From an uncultured Lachnospiraceae bacterium (GTDB lineage: Bacteria > Bacillota > Clostridia > Lachnospirales > Lachnospiraceae): a stretch of DNA of 20,340 bases. The notes below the pieces were generated by a model. It searched no databases, had not been told where the DNA came from, and worked only from the letters and a program-made list of their open reading frames with translations. The stretch spans positions 1-20,340 of the forward strand of contig CAJUJY010000062.1 in the NCBI GenBank assembly GCA_910586555.1, written 5' to 3'. Both the position numbers and the translations under genes were made by a program. The stretch's first letter is position 1. Each line of letters opens with the position of its first letter. Below, piece by piece: positions 8,553 to 15,091 of the stretch.

Positions 8553-8597
8553 TTGTCTGGCATGCACCGGGAAGAAAACACCGGTACTGCCAGACAA
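8553..8597 (-). other. Strong hairpin between acpP and fabD
   Basis: TTGTCTGGCA (8553-8562) pairs perfectly with TGCCAGACAA (8588-8597), and inside it ACCGG (8566-8570) pairs with CCGGT (8581-8585). The structure starts 9 nt after the acpP stop and lacks a following U tract. A stabilising or partial-termination structure that raises acpP mRNA over the downstream genes is the simplest reading; this is inference. Confidence 0.65.
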
Positions 8598-8606
8598 CTT
8601 TATCTT

Positions 8607-8831
8607 TTAATTCTTGTGGCTTTCAACAAAATCAACTATATCCTTAACTGTAACAATAGCTTCTGGATCTTCTACAGAGATATCAAATTCATCTTCAATG
8701 TCATTAATAATCTGGAATAAATCTAAAGAATCAGCATCTAAATCATCTTTAACATTAGTTTCTAATGTAATCTCCTCTTCATCCTTGCCTGTCTGCTCTG
8801 CAATAATCTCCCTGATTTTTTCAAATACCAT
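8607..8831 (-). CDS. acpP: Acyl carrier protein
   Basis: ACP holds the growing acyl chain on a phosphopantetheine arm throughout the cycle. The 74-residue, very acidic protein has the DADSL motif with Ser35 as the phosphopantetheine attachment site, and the usual four-helix length. A perfect AGGAGG site precedes the ATG at 8831. It sits between fabH and fabD with unusually long flanks (85 and 78 nt), each holding a hairpin, consistent with separate control of this abundant protein. Confidence 0.97.
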   Translation of the reverse strand: MVFEKIREIIAEQTGKDEEEITLETNVKDDLDADSLDLFQIINDIEDEFDISVEDPEAIVTVKDIVDFVESHKN

Positions 8832-8880
8832 AACTTTTTTCCTCCTAAATTAAAATAATAAATTATTAAAATATATGATA

Positions 8881-8909
8881 CGCTGTTACAATAAAAACTG
8901 TATACAGCG
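8881..8909 (-). other. Hairpin between fabH and acpP
   Basis: CGCTGT and TACA (8881-8890) pair with TGTA (8899-8902) and ACAGCG (8904-8909), giving ten base pairs with one bulged base and an 8-nt loop. It lies 7 nt after the fabH stop and about 50 nt before the acpP start. The sequence after it on the minus strand is AT-rich without a clean U run. Confidence 0.55.
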
Positions 8910-8916
8910 GAACATC

Positions 8917-9891
8917 TTACCATGAAATAAGCATTGTCCCCCATGTCATTCCCCCGCCAAAGCCTGTCAGGATGATTTTGTCACCTCTTTTAATTAACCC
9001 TTTTTCATTTAGCTCATTAAGGGCTATAGGAATACTTGCCGATGAGGTATTTCCATATCTGTCTATATTCATATAAAACTTTTCATGGGGTATTCTAAGC
9101 TTATTTGAAATTACTTCCACAATCCTTGTATTTGCCTGGTGGGGTACTACATACTTAATCTCTTCTGCTGTTATTCCAGCATTTTTTAATACCCTTTCAA
9201 CACTTTTTACCACGGATTTAGTAGCAAATTTAAAAACTTCCCTTCCATTCATGCAGACATACCACAGAGGGTCTGGTTCATTCTTTTTATTATTAAATAT
9301 ATTATTACAATCTGTATGCCCTTCTGTAAGTATATCATATAATTCACCTTTTGAACCAATTTCTTCCTCTATTATGCCATCTGTTTCTGATTTCTCAATA
9401 TATGCACCACCTGCACCATCACCAAAAAGCACACATGTAGAACGGTCTGACCAGTCAACAATTTTTGAAAGGGTTTCAGCACCTATTACTATTGCATTGT
9501 TATATATGCCTGTCTTTATGTATTTATCTGCAATACTTAAAGCAAACATAAAACCACTGCATGCAGCTGTAATATCAAATGCAACTGCATTTGATGCACC
9601 AATTTCCTTCTGTACCATACACCCGGCTGAAGGAGTCCCATAATCAGCCGTAACGGTTGCTACAATTATTAAATCTATTTCTTCTGCCTTCTTCCCTGCC
9701 CTTTCAAGAAGCTGCCTGGCTGTACCCACTGCAAGGTCAGACGTATTTTCCCCTGATGATATATGCCTTTCTTTTATCCCTGTACGTTGTGTTATCCATT
9801 CATCACTTGTATCAACCACCTTTGCCATGTCATCATTAGTGATAACCTGTCCAGGTGTACATGCACCTGTAGCAATTATTCTTGTTGTCAT
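8917..9891 (-). CDS. fabH: 3-oxoacyl-ACP synthase III
   Basis: FabH starts chain synthesis by condensing an acyl-CoA primer with malonyl-ACP. The 324-residue protein carries the Cys-His-Asn triad: Cys111 in ITAACSGF, His251 in VVPHQANTRI, and Asn281 in RYGNTSSASIP. The N-terminal TGACTPGQVITNDDMAKVVDTSDEW region fits the family. Whether it prefers acetyl or branched primers cannot be told. Its ATG overlaps the stop of the marR-type gene by an ATGA junction, so the two are translationally coupled. Confidence 0.97.
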   Translation of the reverse strand: MTTRIIATGACTPGQVITNDDMAKVVDTSDEWITQRTGIKERHISSGENTSDLAVGTARQLLERAGKKAEEIDLIIVATVTADYGTPSAGCMVQKEIGASNAVAFDITAACSGFMFALSIADKYIKTGIYNNAIVIGAETLSKIVDWSDRSTCVLFGDGAGGAYIEKSETDGIIEEEIGSKGELYDILTEGHTDCNNIFNNKKNEPDPLWYVCMNGREVFKFATKSVVKSVERVLKNAGITAEEIKYVVPHQANTRIVEVISNKLRIPHEKFYMNIDRYGNTSSASIPIALNELNEKGLIKRGDKIILTGFGGGMTWGTMLISW

Positions 9892-10361
9892 ATGCTGTTA
9901 CTCCTATCTGGTATTTGATGGTGCTCTTTACATGCCACAAAATTATTAATGTTTGACAAGACTTTTACCAATATATCCATATCACCATCACTAAGCCCGT
10001 CTGTCATGGCATCCGCCATATCTTTATGGAACTTCTCATGTATATAATATACTTTTTTACCCTGTTTAGTCAAACCAACTTTTACAATTCTTCTGTCTTT
10101 TTCACTTTTATATCTTCTGGCATACCCCTTTCTGACAAGATTATTAACTGCAACCGTCAAGGTGCCAACTGTTATATGCAGTTTTCCTGCAACTTCTCCC
10201 ATGCTCTTATGTACGCCAGAACCAATAGCAGCAATCGTATGGACTTCTGTCATAGACAGCTTTTCCTTATATTCCTCTGCGATTGACACAGCCTCAGCAT
10301 GCAGGACATTATCAAAAATCCAGACCAGTCCTGAATTAATTGTTTCTAAAGCTTTATCCAT
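9888..10361 (-). CDS. fabT: MarR-family regulator at the head of the fab operon, FabT-like
   Basis: This 157-residue protein has the MarR winged-helix layout. N-terminal dimerisation helices are followed by a helix-turn-helix at about 53-75 (GEVAGKLHITVGTLTVAVNNLVRKGYARR), a wing with the hallmark SEKDRRIVKVGLTKQGKKV, and C-terminal helices. Its position as first gene before fabH matches clostridial and streptococcal fatty-acid operons, where the FabT-type repressor uses acyl-ACP as corepressor. The name FabT is inferred from synteny and a FabT-box-like sequence in its own leader (10426-10438), so autoregulation of the operon is likely. An AGGGAAAG site precedes the ATG. Confidence 0.85.
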   Translation of the reverse strand: MDKALETINSGLVWIFDNVLHAEAVSIAEEYKEKLSMTEVHTIAAIGSGVHKSMGEVAGKLHITVGTLTVAVNNLVRKGYARRYKSEKDRRIVKVGLTKQGKKVYYIHEKFHKDMADAMTDGLSDGDMDILVKVLSNINNFVACKEHHQIPDRSNSI

Positions 10362-10380
10362 CAGACTTTCCCTAATAACC

Positions 10381-10422
10381 AGGTTAAAAAGTACTATTGG
10401 CAGTACTGCCGCTTTTTAACCT
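10381..10422 (-). promoter_or_regulatory. Nested palindrome in the fab operon leader
   Basis: AGGTTAAAAAG (10381-10391) pairs with CTTTTTAACCT (10412-10422), a perfect 11-bp stem, and encloses the perfect palindrome GGCAGTACTGCC (10399-10410). On the minus strand, AGTACT-GCCAAT-AGTACT followed by TTTT is an alternative, weaker terminator-like fold, so mutually exclusive structures are possible. It sits 20 nt before the start of the regulator gene, in the leader. It could be a protein operator, an attenuator or a stabilising structure. Confidence 0.6.
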
Positions 10423-10425
10423 TAC

Positions 10426-10438
10426 TTTGCAAATCAAA
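10426..10438 (-). promoter_or_regulatory. Candidate FabT-type operator
   Basis: The minus strand reads TTTGATTTGCAAA, an interrupted inverted repeat (TTTG-N5-CAAA). It differs at two positions from the core TTTGATTATCAAA that I recall for the streptococcal FabT box. It lies about 13-25 nt downstream of the predicted start of transcription, where a bound repressor would block the operon. The match comes from memory of the motif and is not computed. Confidence 0.5.
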
Positions 10439-10457
10439 ATATTGTATAGTCAAAAAA

Positions 10458-10487
10458 AGTATATTCTATTATTATGGTGTTCGTCAA
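10458..10487 (-). promoter_or_regulatory. Promoter of the fatty-acid operon
   Basis: On the minus strand TTGACG (10487-10482), an 18-nt spacer and TATACT (10463-10458) form a good sigma-A promoter. The start would be near 10451, giving a leader of about 90 nt that includes the FabT-like box and the nested palindrome. Confidence 0.6.
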
Positions 10488-10664
10488 CCGTTCATTTATT
10501 GTAATTTGTAATATATTTTTTTGGATTTTTTGTGCATAATTACAAAAATATCCAGAAATCCTATATTTTTCATTAGTATCCTGCCGGCATTATATAAATA
10601 ATATCTTATATCCTGCCAAACATTTTTATAGCAGCCCTGCCTTAAAAATAAACAAACCTGGAAC

Positions 10665-10708
10665 AAAAAAAGAACTATAATGGAAATATCTTATTGCAAG
10701 ATATTTCC
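10665..10708 (-). terminator. Terminator after the cheY-like gene
   Basis: GGAAATATCTT (10682-10692) and AAGATATTTCC (10698-10708) form a perfect 11-bp stem with a 5-nt loop. Read on the minus strand, a run of seven U follows about 10 nt later (10671-10665). The distance to the U run is longer than ideal, but nothing else ends this operon. Confidence 0.65.
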
Positions 10709-10733
10709 AATACAGCCCCTGGTTTTACAAAGA

Positions 10734-11135
10734 TTATTTTTTATTAGCTCCTGCAAGCTGTTCTTCCCTGTGCCTTCTAAGAAGTTCAAGTGTTGCAAGA
10801 AGCACATCATCTTCCCATGGTTTAGGTATAAGGTACTTAACACCTATAGCACGTACCTCTTCAAGTGTGCCTGAATCACAAAGAGAACTTAGCATAAGTA
10901 TCGTAACGTCCGGATCTTTCTCTTTTAGTATCTGTGCTGTTTCCAGGCCGTCAATGCCTGGCATGATTATATCAAGCACTACCATATCAGGACGCAGTTC
11001 CTCATACATCTTTATGCCTTCTTCGCCGTTTTTCGCATAACCAATAACTTCATACCCATTTTCTTCAACAATATCTTTAATCTGTTTAGAAGCAAATGGC
11101 GAATCATCTACTACTAAAATAGTTGTTTTATCCAT
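10734..11135 (-). CDS. cheY: CheY-like single-domain response regulator
   Basis: The 133-residue protein is one receiver domain with no output domain. It has the acidic pair Asp10-Asp11, the phosphoacceptor Asp55 in VVLDIIMPG, Ser83 at the switch position in ILMLSSL, and Lys105 in LIPKPW. Such stand-alone receivers bind the flagellar switch or act as phosphate sinks. GGAGGATGAC sits before the ATG, and the gene lies 30 nt after a CheX-like phosphatase gene, so the two probably work together. It could be true CheY or a CheY-like auxiliary receiver; the main che operon is not in the window. Confidence 0.85.
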   Translation of the reverse strand: MDKTTILVVDDSPFASKQIKDIVEENGYEVIGYAKNGEEGIKMYEELRPDMVVLDIIMPGIDGLETAQILKEKDPDVTILMLSSLCDSGTLEEVRAIGVKYLIPKPWEDDVLLATLELLRRHREEQLAGANKK

Positions 11136-11165
11136 TTGTCATCCTCCTTTAAATTATGCACATCA

Positions 11166-11642
11166 TTAATAGTAAACCGAAACACGGATTACACCTATAT
11201 CAGTTTCATAATATAAAACCAAATTCTTAGATTTTCTATCTTCTTCCCCGATTGTTTCACCTTTCTTTAAAAACACCGGAACTGTCAGCCTTGATGCACC
11301 CCCTATTTTATTACTTATATTCGATAAAGCACAGCCACATACAATGTTTATATATTCATTAATATAAAGCAGTTTCTCATCATCAGAAGCTGGCGTCCCG
11401 CCATTCATAACATAAATGATATGTTCATAAACATCAGATGAAATTTCACAAACTACCAGGGAATTAAACTTTCCCTTTGTAAATACAGAACCGGTATAAC
11501 TATTATCTCTTCTTAAATCCCCGCCTGGCTCTCTTTTAAGATTTAATGAAGCTATTTTTTTAGATACCGATACGAAAGCACAATCGAAAATCTCATCTAC
11601 CTCCATATCTGTCAAAGAGCTCCCTCCTTTAAATTCAGACAT
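11166..11642 (-). CDS. CheX/CheC-type chemotaxis phosphatase-like protein
   Basis: The protein carries the CheC/CheX/FliY active-site pattern E-x2-N-x22-P exactly: the Glu and Asn of NEYINIVCG, with the Pro of LTVPVF 23 residues after the Asn. The upstream position that is often Asp or Ser (four residues before Glu) is Leu. CheX-type proteins dephosphorylate CheY-P, which fits the CheY-like gene next door. The frame opens at an ATG overlapping the previous stop by one base (TAATG). However, AAAGGAGG lies 7 nt before an in-frame TTG at 11615, a better-placed start that would give 149 residues. Low similarity to classical CheX leaves room for a different role. Confidence 0.7.
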   Translation of the reverse strand: MSEFKGGSSLTDMEVDEIFDCAFVSVSKKIASLNLKREPGGDLRRDNSYTGSVFTKGKFNSLVVCEISSDVYEHIIYVMNGGTPASDDEKLLYINEYINIVCGCALSNISNKIGGASRLTVPVFLKKGETIGEEDRKSKNLVLYYETDIGVIRVSVYY

Positions 11643-12037
11643 TAATTGCCCAGAAACCTCATCTTTGCACTAGTTGCCTTTTTATCTTTCCTTGGTGCAG
11701 TTGTAACATACAGGTTATTCAGTGAATTGGCCATGATCTGTTTGCACTCTGGACAGAAACGGCCTGTAAGTATCGGCCTGCCGCACTTTTCACATTCAAT
11801 CGAAACACCAGAATCTTTAGTAAAACTTAATCTTTCTTCCCTCACCCATTTTTTTATCTGCTGCATTGGAATATCATTCTCTTCTGCAACTTCTGGCATA
11901 CCTGCACCTGGATTTTCATATATATACTTCCTAACCTCCAGAAACTTTTCCTCCATTTCCTTTTCACAGGCCGGACAAAGTGAGTTGCCTGTATAGTCAA
12001 ATAAATTCCCACATCTTTTGCAATTCCTGACATCCAT
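11642..12037 (-). CDS. yvyF: YvyF-like flagellar-operon zinc-ribbon protein
   Basis: The 131-residue protein has two zinc ribbons flanking a helix-turn-helix-like middle. The first uses Cys6, Cys9, Cys21 and Cys24; the second uses Cys82, Cys85, Cys95 and Cys98. The middle segment (about 45-70, MPEVAEENDIPMQQIKKWVREERL) looks like a small MerR-type DNA-binding helix pair. This matches the YvyF family found near flagellar and comF genes in Bacillus and Clostridia, proposed to regulate flagellar genes; that role is known only from the family. GGGAGG precedes the ATG. It sits directly downstream of comF, as in B. subtilis, and upstream of the CheX-like gene. Confidence 0.8.
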   Translation of the reverse strand: MDVRNCKRCGNLFDYTGNSLCPACEKEMEEKFLEVRKYIYENPGAGMPEVAEENDIPMQQIKKWVREERLSFTKDSGVSIECEKCGRPILTGRFCPECKQIMANSLNNLYVTTAPRKDKKATSAKMRFLGN

Positions 12038-12055
12038 ACCAAATACCTCCCTTCA

Positions 12056-12805
12056 TTAATATCCTTTTCCTATACAAGTACATAAAAAATAAATATTTTC
12101 TATATCCGCACATCTAAGGACATAAGAACATTCCTCAATCGTACTGCCAGTTGTATATATATCATCTATTATTATAACACACTTAACATTCTGATACAAC
12201 TCCCAGCTTTCTCTTACTATACTAAATGCATTATGTAAATTTTCCTTTCTTTCCCTGTCTGGAAGTTTATTTTGTGCTATTGTATCTTTACTGCGTACAA
12301 GCAGGTTATGTATAACCTGTATTCCTGTAAGTTTACCTAATACATCTACTATAATCCCTGACTGGTTATATCCTCTTTTTAATTCCCTGTTAATATGCAC
12401 AGGCACAGGTATAAGTGCATCTGGTGATAAGCTTTCTATCCACCCTCCATAAGCTTCAAACATATTTCTGGCATAAAATTCTGCATATTCCGTCCTGCCA
12501 TGATATTTAAAATCTTCAATGGACTTCTTCATATATTTATTATACACAAATGCTGCCCTTCCACAATTAAATGAAGTTTCTTTTTTCATGCAGTCCATAC
12601 AAAATTCACCATCATTTGTTAATGGTTTTCCACATTTCATGCAAAAAGGGCTTTTAACAAATTCCACCTTAGACATGCAGTCCTGGCATATGTTTCTTTC
12701 TGTTAATGCCGGCAGCACACAGCCGCAGGCCGGGCACCTTTGTGGGTATATAAACCCTGCAATGTATTTAAATATATTCCCCAGGATTTTTTTCCTCCAT
12801 TTCAA
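12056..12805 (-). CDS. comF: ComFC-type phosphoribosyltransferase-like protein
   Basis: ComFC (GntX-like) proteins act in DNA uptake and single-strand DNA handling. The 249-residue protein has an N-terminal zinc-finger region with Cys24, Cys27, Cys40 and Cys43, then Cys55, Cys58, Cys69 and Cys72. It is followed by the motif RGYNQS (144-149) and the PRPP loop IIIDDIYTTGST (211-222). There is no ATG or GTG near the N terminus. The first possible start is TTG at 12805, preceded immediately by an in-frame stop, and the zinc finger begins 23 residues later. The start overlaps the end of recD2 by 38 nt, implying translational coupling. A rarer start codon after the GGAGG inside the overlap is possible. 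Confidence 0.9.
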   Translation of the reverse strand: MKWRKKILGNIFKYIAGFIYPQRCPACGCVLPALTERNICQDCMSKVEFVKSPFCMKCGKPLTNDGEFCMDCMKKETSFNCGRAAFVYNKYMKKSIEDFKYHGRTEYAEFYARNMFEAYGGWIESLSPDALIPVPVHINRELKRGYNQSGIIVDVLGKLTGIQVIHNLLVRSKDTIAQNKLPDRERKENLHNAFSIVRESWELYQNVKCVIIIDDIYTTGSTIEECSYVLRCADIENIYFLCTCIGKGY

Positions 12806-15020
12806 TTATACGCTGGCAAAGCCCCGAATAGCGTTTCTGTTCATTTACATTTTCTATCATTTTATATATAACTTCTGAGCTGCCTACAATAGTGACACAT
12901 TTTTTAGCCCTTGTAACAGCAGTATAAAGGATATTCCTGTTTAAAAGCATCTTAGGCCCGCCAAGCACAGGTATGATTACTGCCGGGTATTCACTGCCTT
13001 GTGATTTATGTATTGTTACAGCATATGCAAGTTCCAGTTCATCCATTTCATTAAAACTGTATTTTGCAATTTTTCCTTCTTCAAACTCAACCACTACAGT
13101 TTCCTCTATATCAGATATACTTTTTATTACACCTGTATCACCGTTAAAAACCCCTATGCCATCATCATATATATCACCATATCTGTTAGCCTTTGTCCAT
13201 TTTATCTGGTAATTGTTTTTAACCTGCATTACCTTGTCATTTTCCCTGAAAAGTATTCCATGGAACTCTTTTTCTTTTTTATCTGGTGATTTGATATTCA
13301 TATAATTCTGCAAAACTTTATTAAGGTTTTCTACCCCAAGTGCACCCTTCCTTGCTGGAACAAGCACTTGTATATCATATGCAGTGGCACCAACATAAGG
13401 AGGCAGGTTTTTCATTATAAGCTGTACCACAACATTAATAACATCCTGCGGGTTCTCCCTTTCAAGATGGAAAAAGTCCATATTTTTATTATCAAGCTTT
13501 ATCTTTAAACCTGCATTAATTTTATGTGCATTAGTTACAATCTGGCTTTCTGCTGCCTGCCTGAATATATGTGAAAGTTTTACTACATTACAAAACCCTG
13601 CCTGTATCATATCCTTTAATACATTGCCAGGCCCTACTGACGGGAGCTGGTTTGCATCTCCTGCCATTATAAGCCTTGTCCCTGGCACAGTTGCCTTTAA
13701 CAACGCATGCAGAAGATATATGTCAACCATCGAAAATTCATCTACTATAATGGCATCTGCTTCAAGTGGCCGTAATTCATTTCTTTCAAAATACATTCCG
13801 CTTTTATCATCTTCTTTAACACCGTTAATTTCAAGCAGCCTGTGTATTGTCTGTGCTTCCCTTCCAGAAGTTTCAGACATTCTTTTAGCTGCCCTTCCTG
13901 TAGGTGCTGCAAGAAGCACATCAAGCCCCTCTTCTTCAAGAACATTTATAATAGTATTTATAGTAGTAGTTTTACCAGTACCAGGCCCTCCTGTAATTAT
14001 AAGTACGCCATCCATAGCTGCATGGTATACTGCCTGTTTCTGCTGGCTGTCAAGCACAATGCCCTCCTGCCTGCTGTTGCCAGTCCGTTTCTTAAGTTCT
14101 GCAATATCTACCGGGAAATGTATATCCAGGTCTAAAAGCATTCTTGCACAGTTTAATTCCATATAATAAAGCCTGCTTATATAAAGCCTTCTTTCTTTCC
14201 CTGTTTCTTGTATAATAATCTCCTTATTTAAAGCAAGTGCATCTGTTTCATGTGAAACTGTTTCTTTATCTACCATTAAAATTTCTGACGCCTCTGCTAT
14301 AAGTTCATCTTCCGGCAAGTAACAATGCCCTCTTGTCCCTGACTGCTGTAATGCATAAATTATTCCTGCCTGCACCCTGTAACTGGAATTCTGGCTAAAC
14401 CCTGCTTTCCTGGCAATGGAATCTGCAAGTTTAAAACCTATTCCATGTATATCTTCTGCAAGTTTATAAGGGTTTTTATGCAATACTTCATATACATTGT
14501 CCTTATATTTCTTATATATCTTAACAGCCATATTCATGCTTATTCCATAATCCTGTAAAAAAATCATTGCATGTCTCATCTGCTTTTTTTCTGAGAACTG
14601 TTCTGCAATACTTATGGCCATTTTCATGCTTATCCCTTTAACTTCTGCAAGCCGTTCAGGTTCTCTTTCAATAATATCAAAAGTATCTGCGCCAAACTTC
14701 TTTATTATCCTTGCAGCAAGTGCCTTGCCTACCCCCTTTATGGCACCAGAACCCAGATACCTTTCTATTGCAAATTCACTGTCAGGCGTCTTTGCCTCAT
14801 AACTTTGTACTTGTAACTGGGGCCCGTAATTCCTATGCACTACTTCATTGCCCCTGACTAAAAGGTATTCACCTTCAGATACAAATGAAAAAGTCCCCAC
14901 ACAGCATATTTCCTTTTCCTCCCCTTCTTCTGGTGAAGGATCAGCAAGATATAATACCGTATAACCATTTTCTTCGCTACGGAAAGTAATACGGTCTACA
15001 TACCCTTCGGCCTCCATCAT
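12768..15020 (-). CDS. recD2: RecD2-type ATP-dependent 5'-3' DNA helicase
   Basis: RecD2 unwinds DNA and supports replication-fork and repair processes in organisms without RecBC partners. The 750-residue protein has the long N-terminal extension of the family: an OB-like barrel (1-75), then helix-hairpin-helix elements around 90-210 (GAIKGVGKALA, LAEVKGISMKMA, HGIGFKLAD). The SF1 motor follows with Walker A GGPGTGKTT (344-352), Walker B IIVDEFSMVD (about 424-433), AGDANQLPSVGPG, and the C-terminal TIHKSQGSEYPAVI and YTAVTRAKK motifs. The first ATG follows an in-frame TAG directly; the nearest purine-rich site (AAAGGA) is 13 nt away, so initiation may be modest. A terminator sits just upstream. 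Confidence 0.95.
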   Translation of the reverse strand: MMEAEGYVDRITFRSEENGYTVLYLADPSPEEGEEKEICCVGTFSFVSEGEYLLVRGNEVVHRNYGPQLQVQSYEAKTPDSEFAIERYLGSGAIKGVGKALAARIIKKFGADTFDIIEREPERLAEVKGISMKMAISIAEQFSEKKQMRHAMIFLQDYGISMNMAVKIYKKYKDNVYEVLHKNPYKLAEDIHGIGFKLADSIARKAGFSQNSSYRVQAGIIYALQQSGTRGHCYLPEDELIAEASEILMVDKETVSHETDALALNKEIIIQETGKERRLYISRLYYMELNCARMLLDLDIHFPVDIAELKKRTGNSRQEGIVLDSQQKQAVYHAAMDGVLIITGGPGTGKTTTINTIINVLEEEGLDVLLAAPTGRAAKRMSETSGREAQTIHRLLEINGVKEDDKSGMYFERNELRPLEADAIIVDEFSMVDIYLLHALLKATVPGTRLIMAGDANQLPSVGPGNVLKDMIQAGFCNVVKLSHIFRQAAESQIVTNAHKINAGLKIKLDNKNMDFFHLERENPQDVINVVVQLIMKNLPPYVGATAYDIQVLVPARKGALGVENLNKVLQNYMNIKSPDKKEKEFHGILFRENDKVMQVKNNYQIKWTKANRYGDIYDDGIGVFNGDTGVIKSISDIEETVVVEFEEGKIAKYSFNEMDELELAYAVTIHKSQGSEYPAVIIPVLGGPKMLLNRNILYTAVTRAKKCVTIVGSSEVIYKMIENVNEQKRYSGLCQRIIEMEEKNPGEYI

Positions 15021-15060
15021 CTAAAAATACCAGTCCTTTCTACTATAAATTTAAATTGTA

Positions 15061-15091
15061 AAGAACAAAGCCACTGCTAAAAAGCAGCGGC
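15061..15091 (-). terminator. Intrinsic terminator upstream of recD2
   Basis: Read on the minus strand, GCCGCTGC pairs with GCAGTGGC (8 bp including one G-U) around a 6-nt loop, followed by TTTGTTCTTT. On the + strand the G-U becomes an A-C mismatch, so the structure favours minus-strand termination. It would end the mbl-flg operon or a small RNA lying between flgJ and recD2. Confidence 0.75.

Larger units (their letters stand above)
10362..10733. other. 372-nt gap: fab operon control region and cheY terminator
   Basis: No coding sequence is supported here. The left part (10381-10487) holds the fab promoter, a FabT-box-like sequence and a palindromic leader hairpin. The right part (10665-10708) holds the terminator of the motility operon. 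Between about 10490 and 10660 I see only AT-rich sequence with scattered CCTGCC words and no clear function. Confidence 0.6.

Noticed and set aside
8528..8606. Degenerate fabK remnant between acpP and fabD
   Set aside because: The 78 nt are accounted for by a strong hairpin and the fabD binding site; no FabK motif can be read in any frame.
9251..9643. 130-codon + strand open frame inside fabH
   Set aside because: It lies wholly antisense to a gene with an intact catalytic triad, has no binding site, and its composition is that of a complementary-strand shadow.
13624..14166. 180-codon + strand open frame inside recD2
   Set aside because: Antisense to the RecD2 motor domain including Walker A; Ser/Pro/Leu-rich shadow with no ribosome binding site or promoter.
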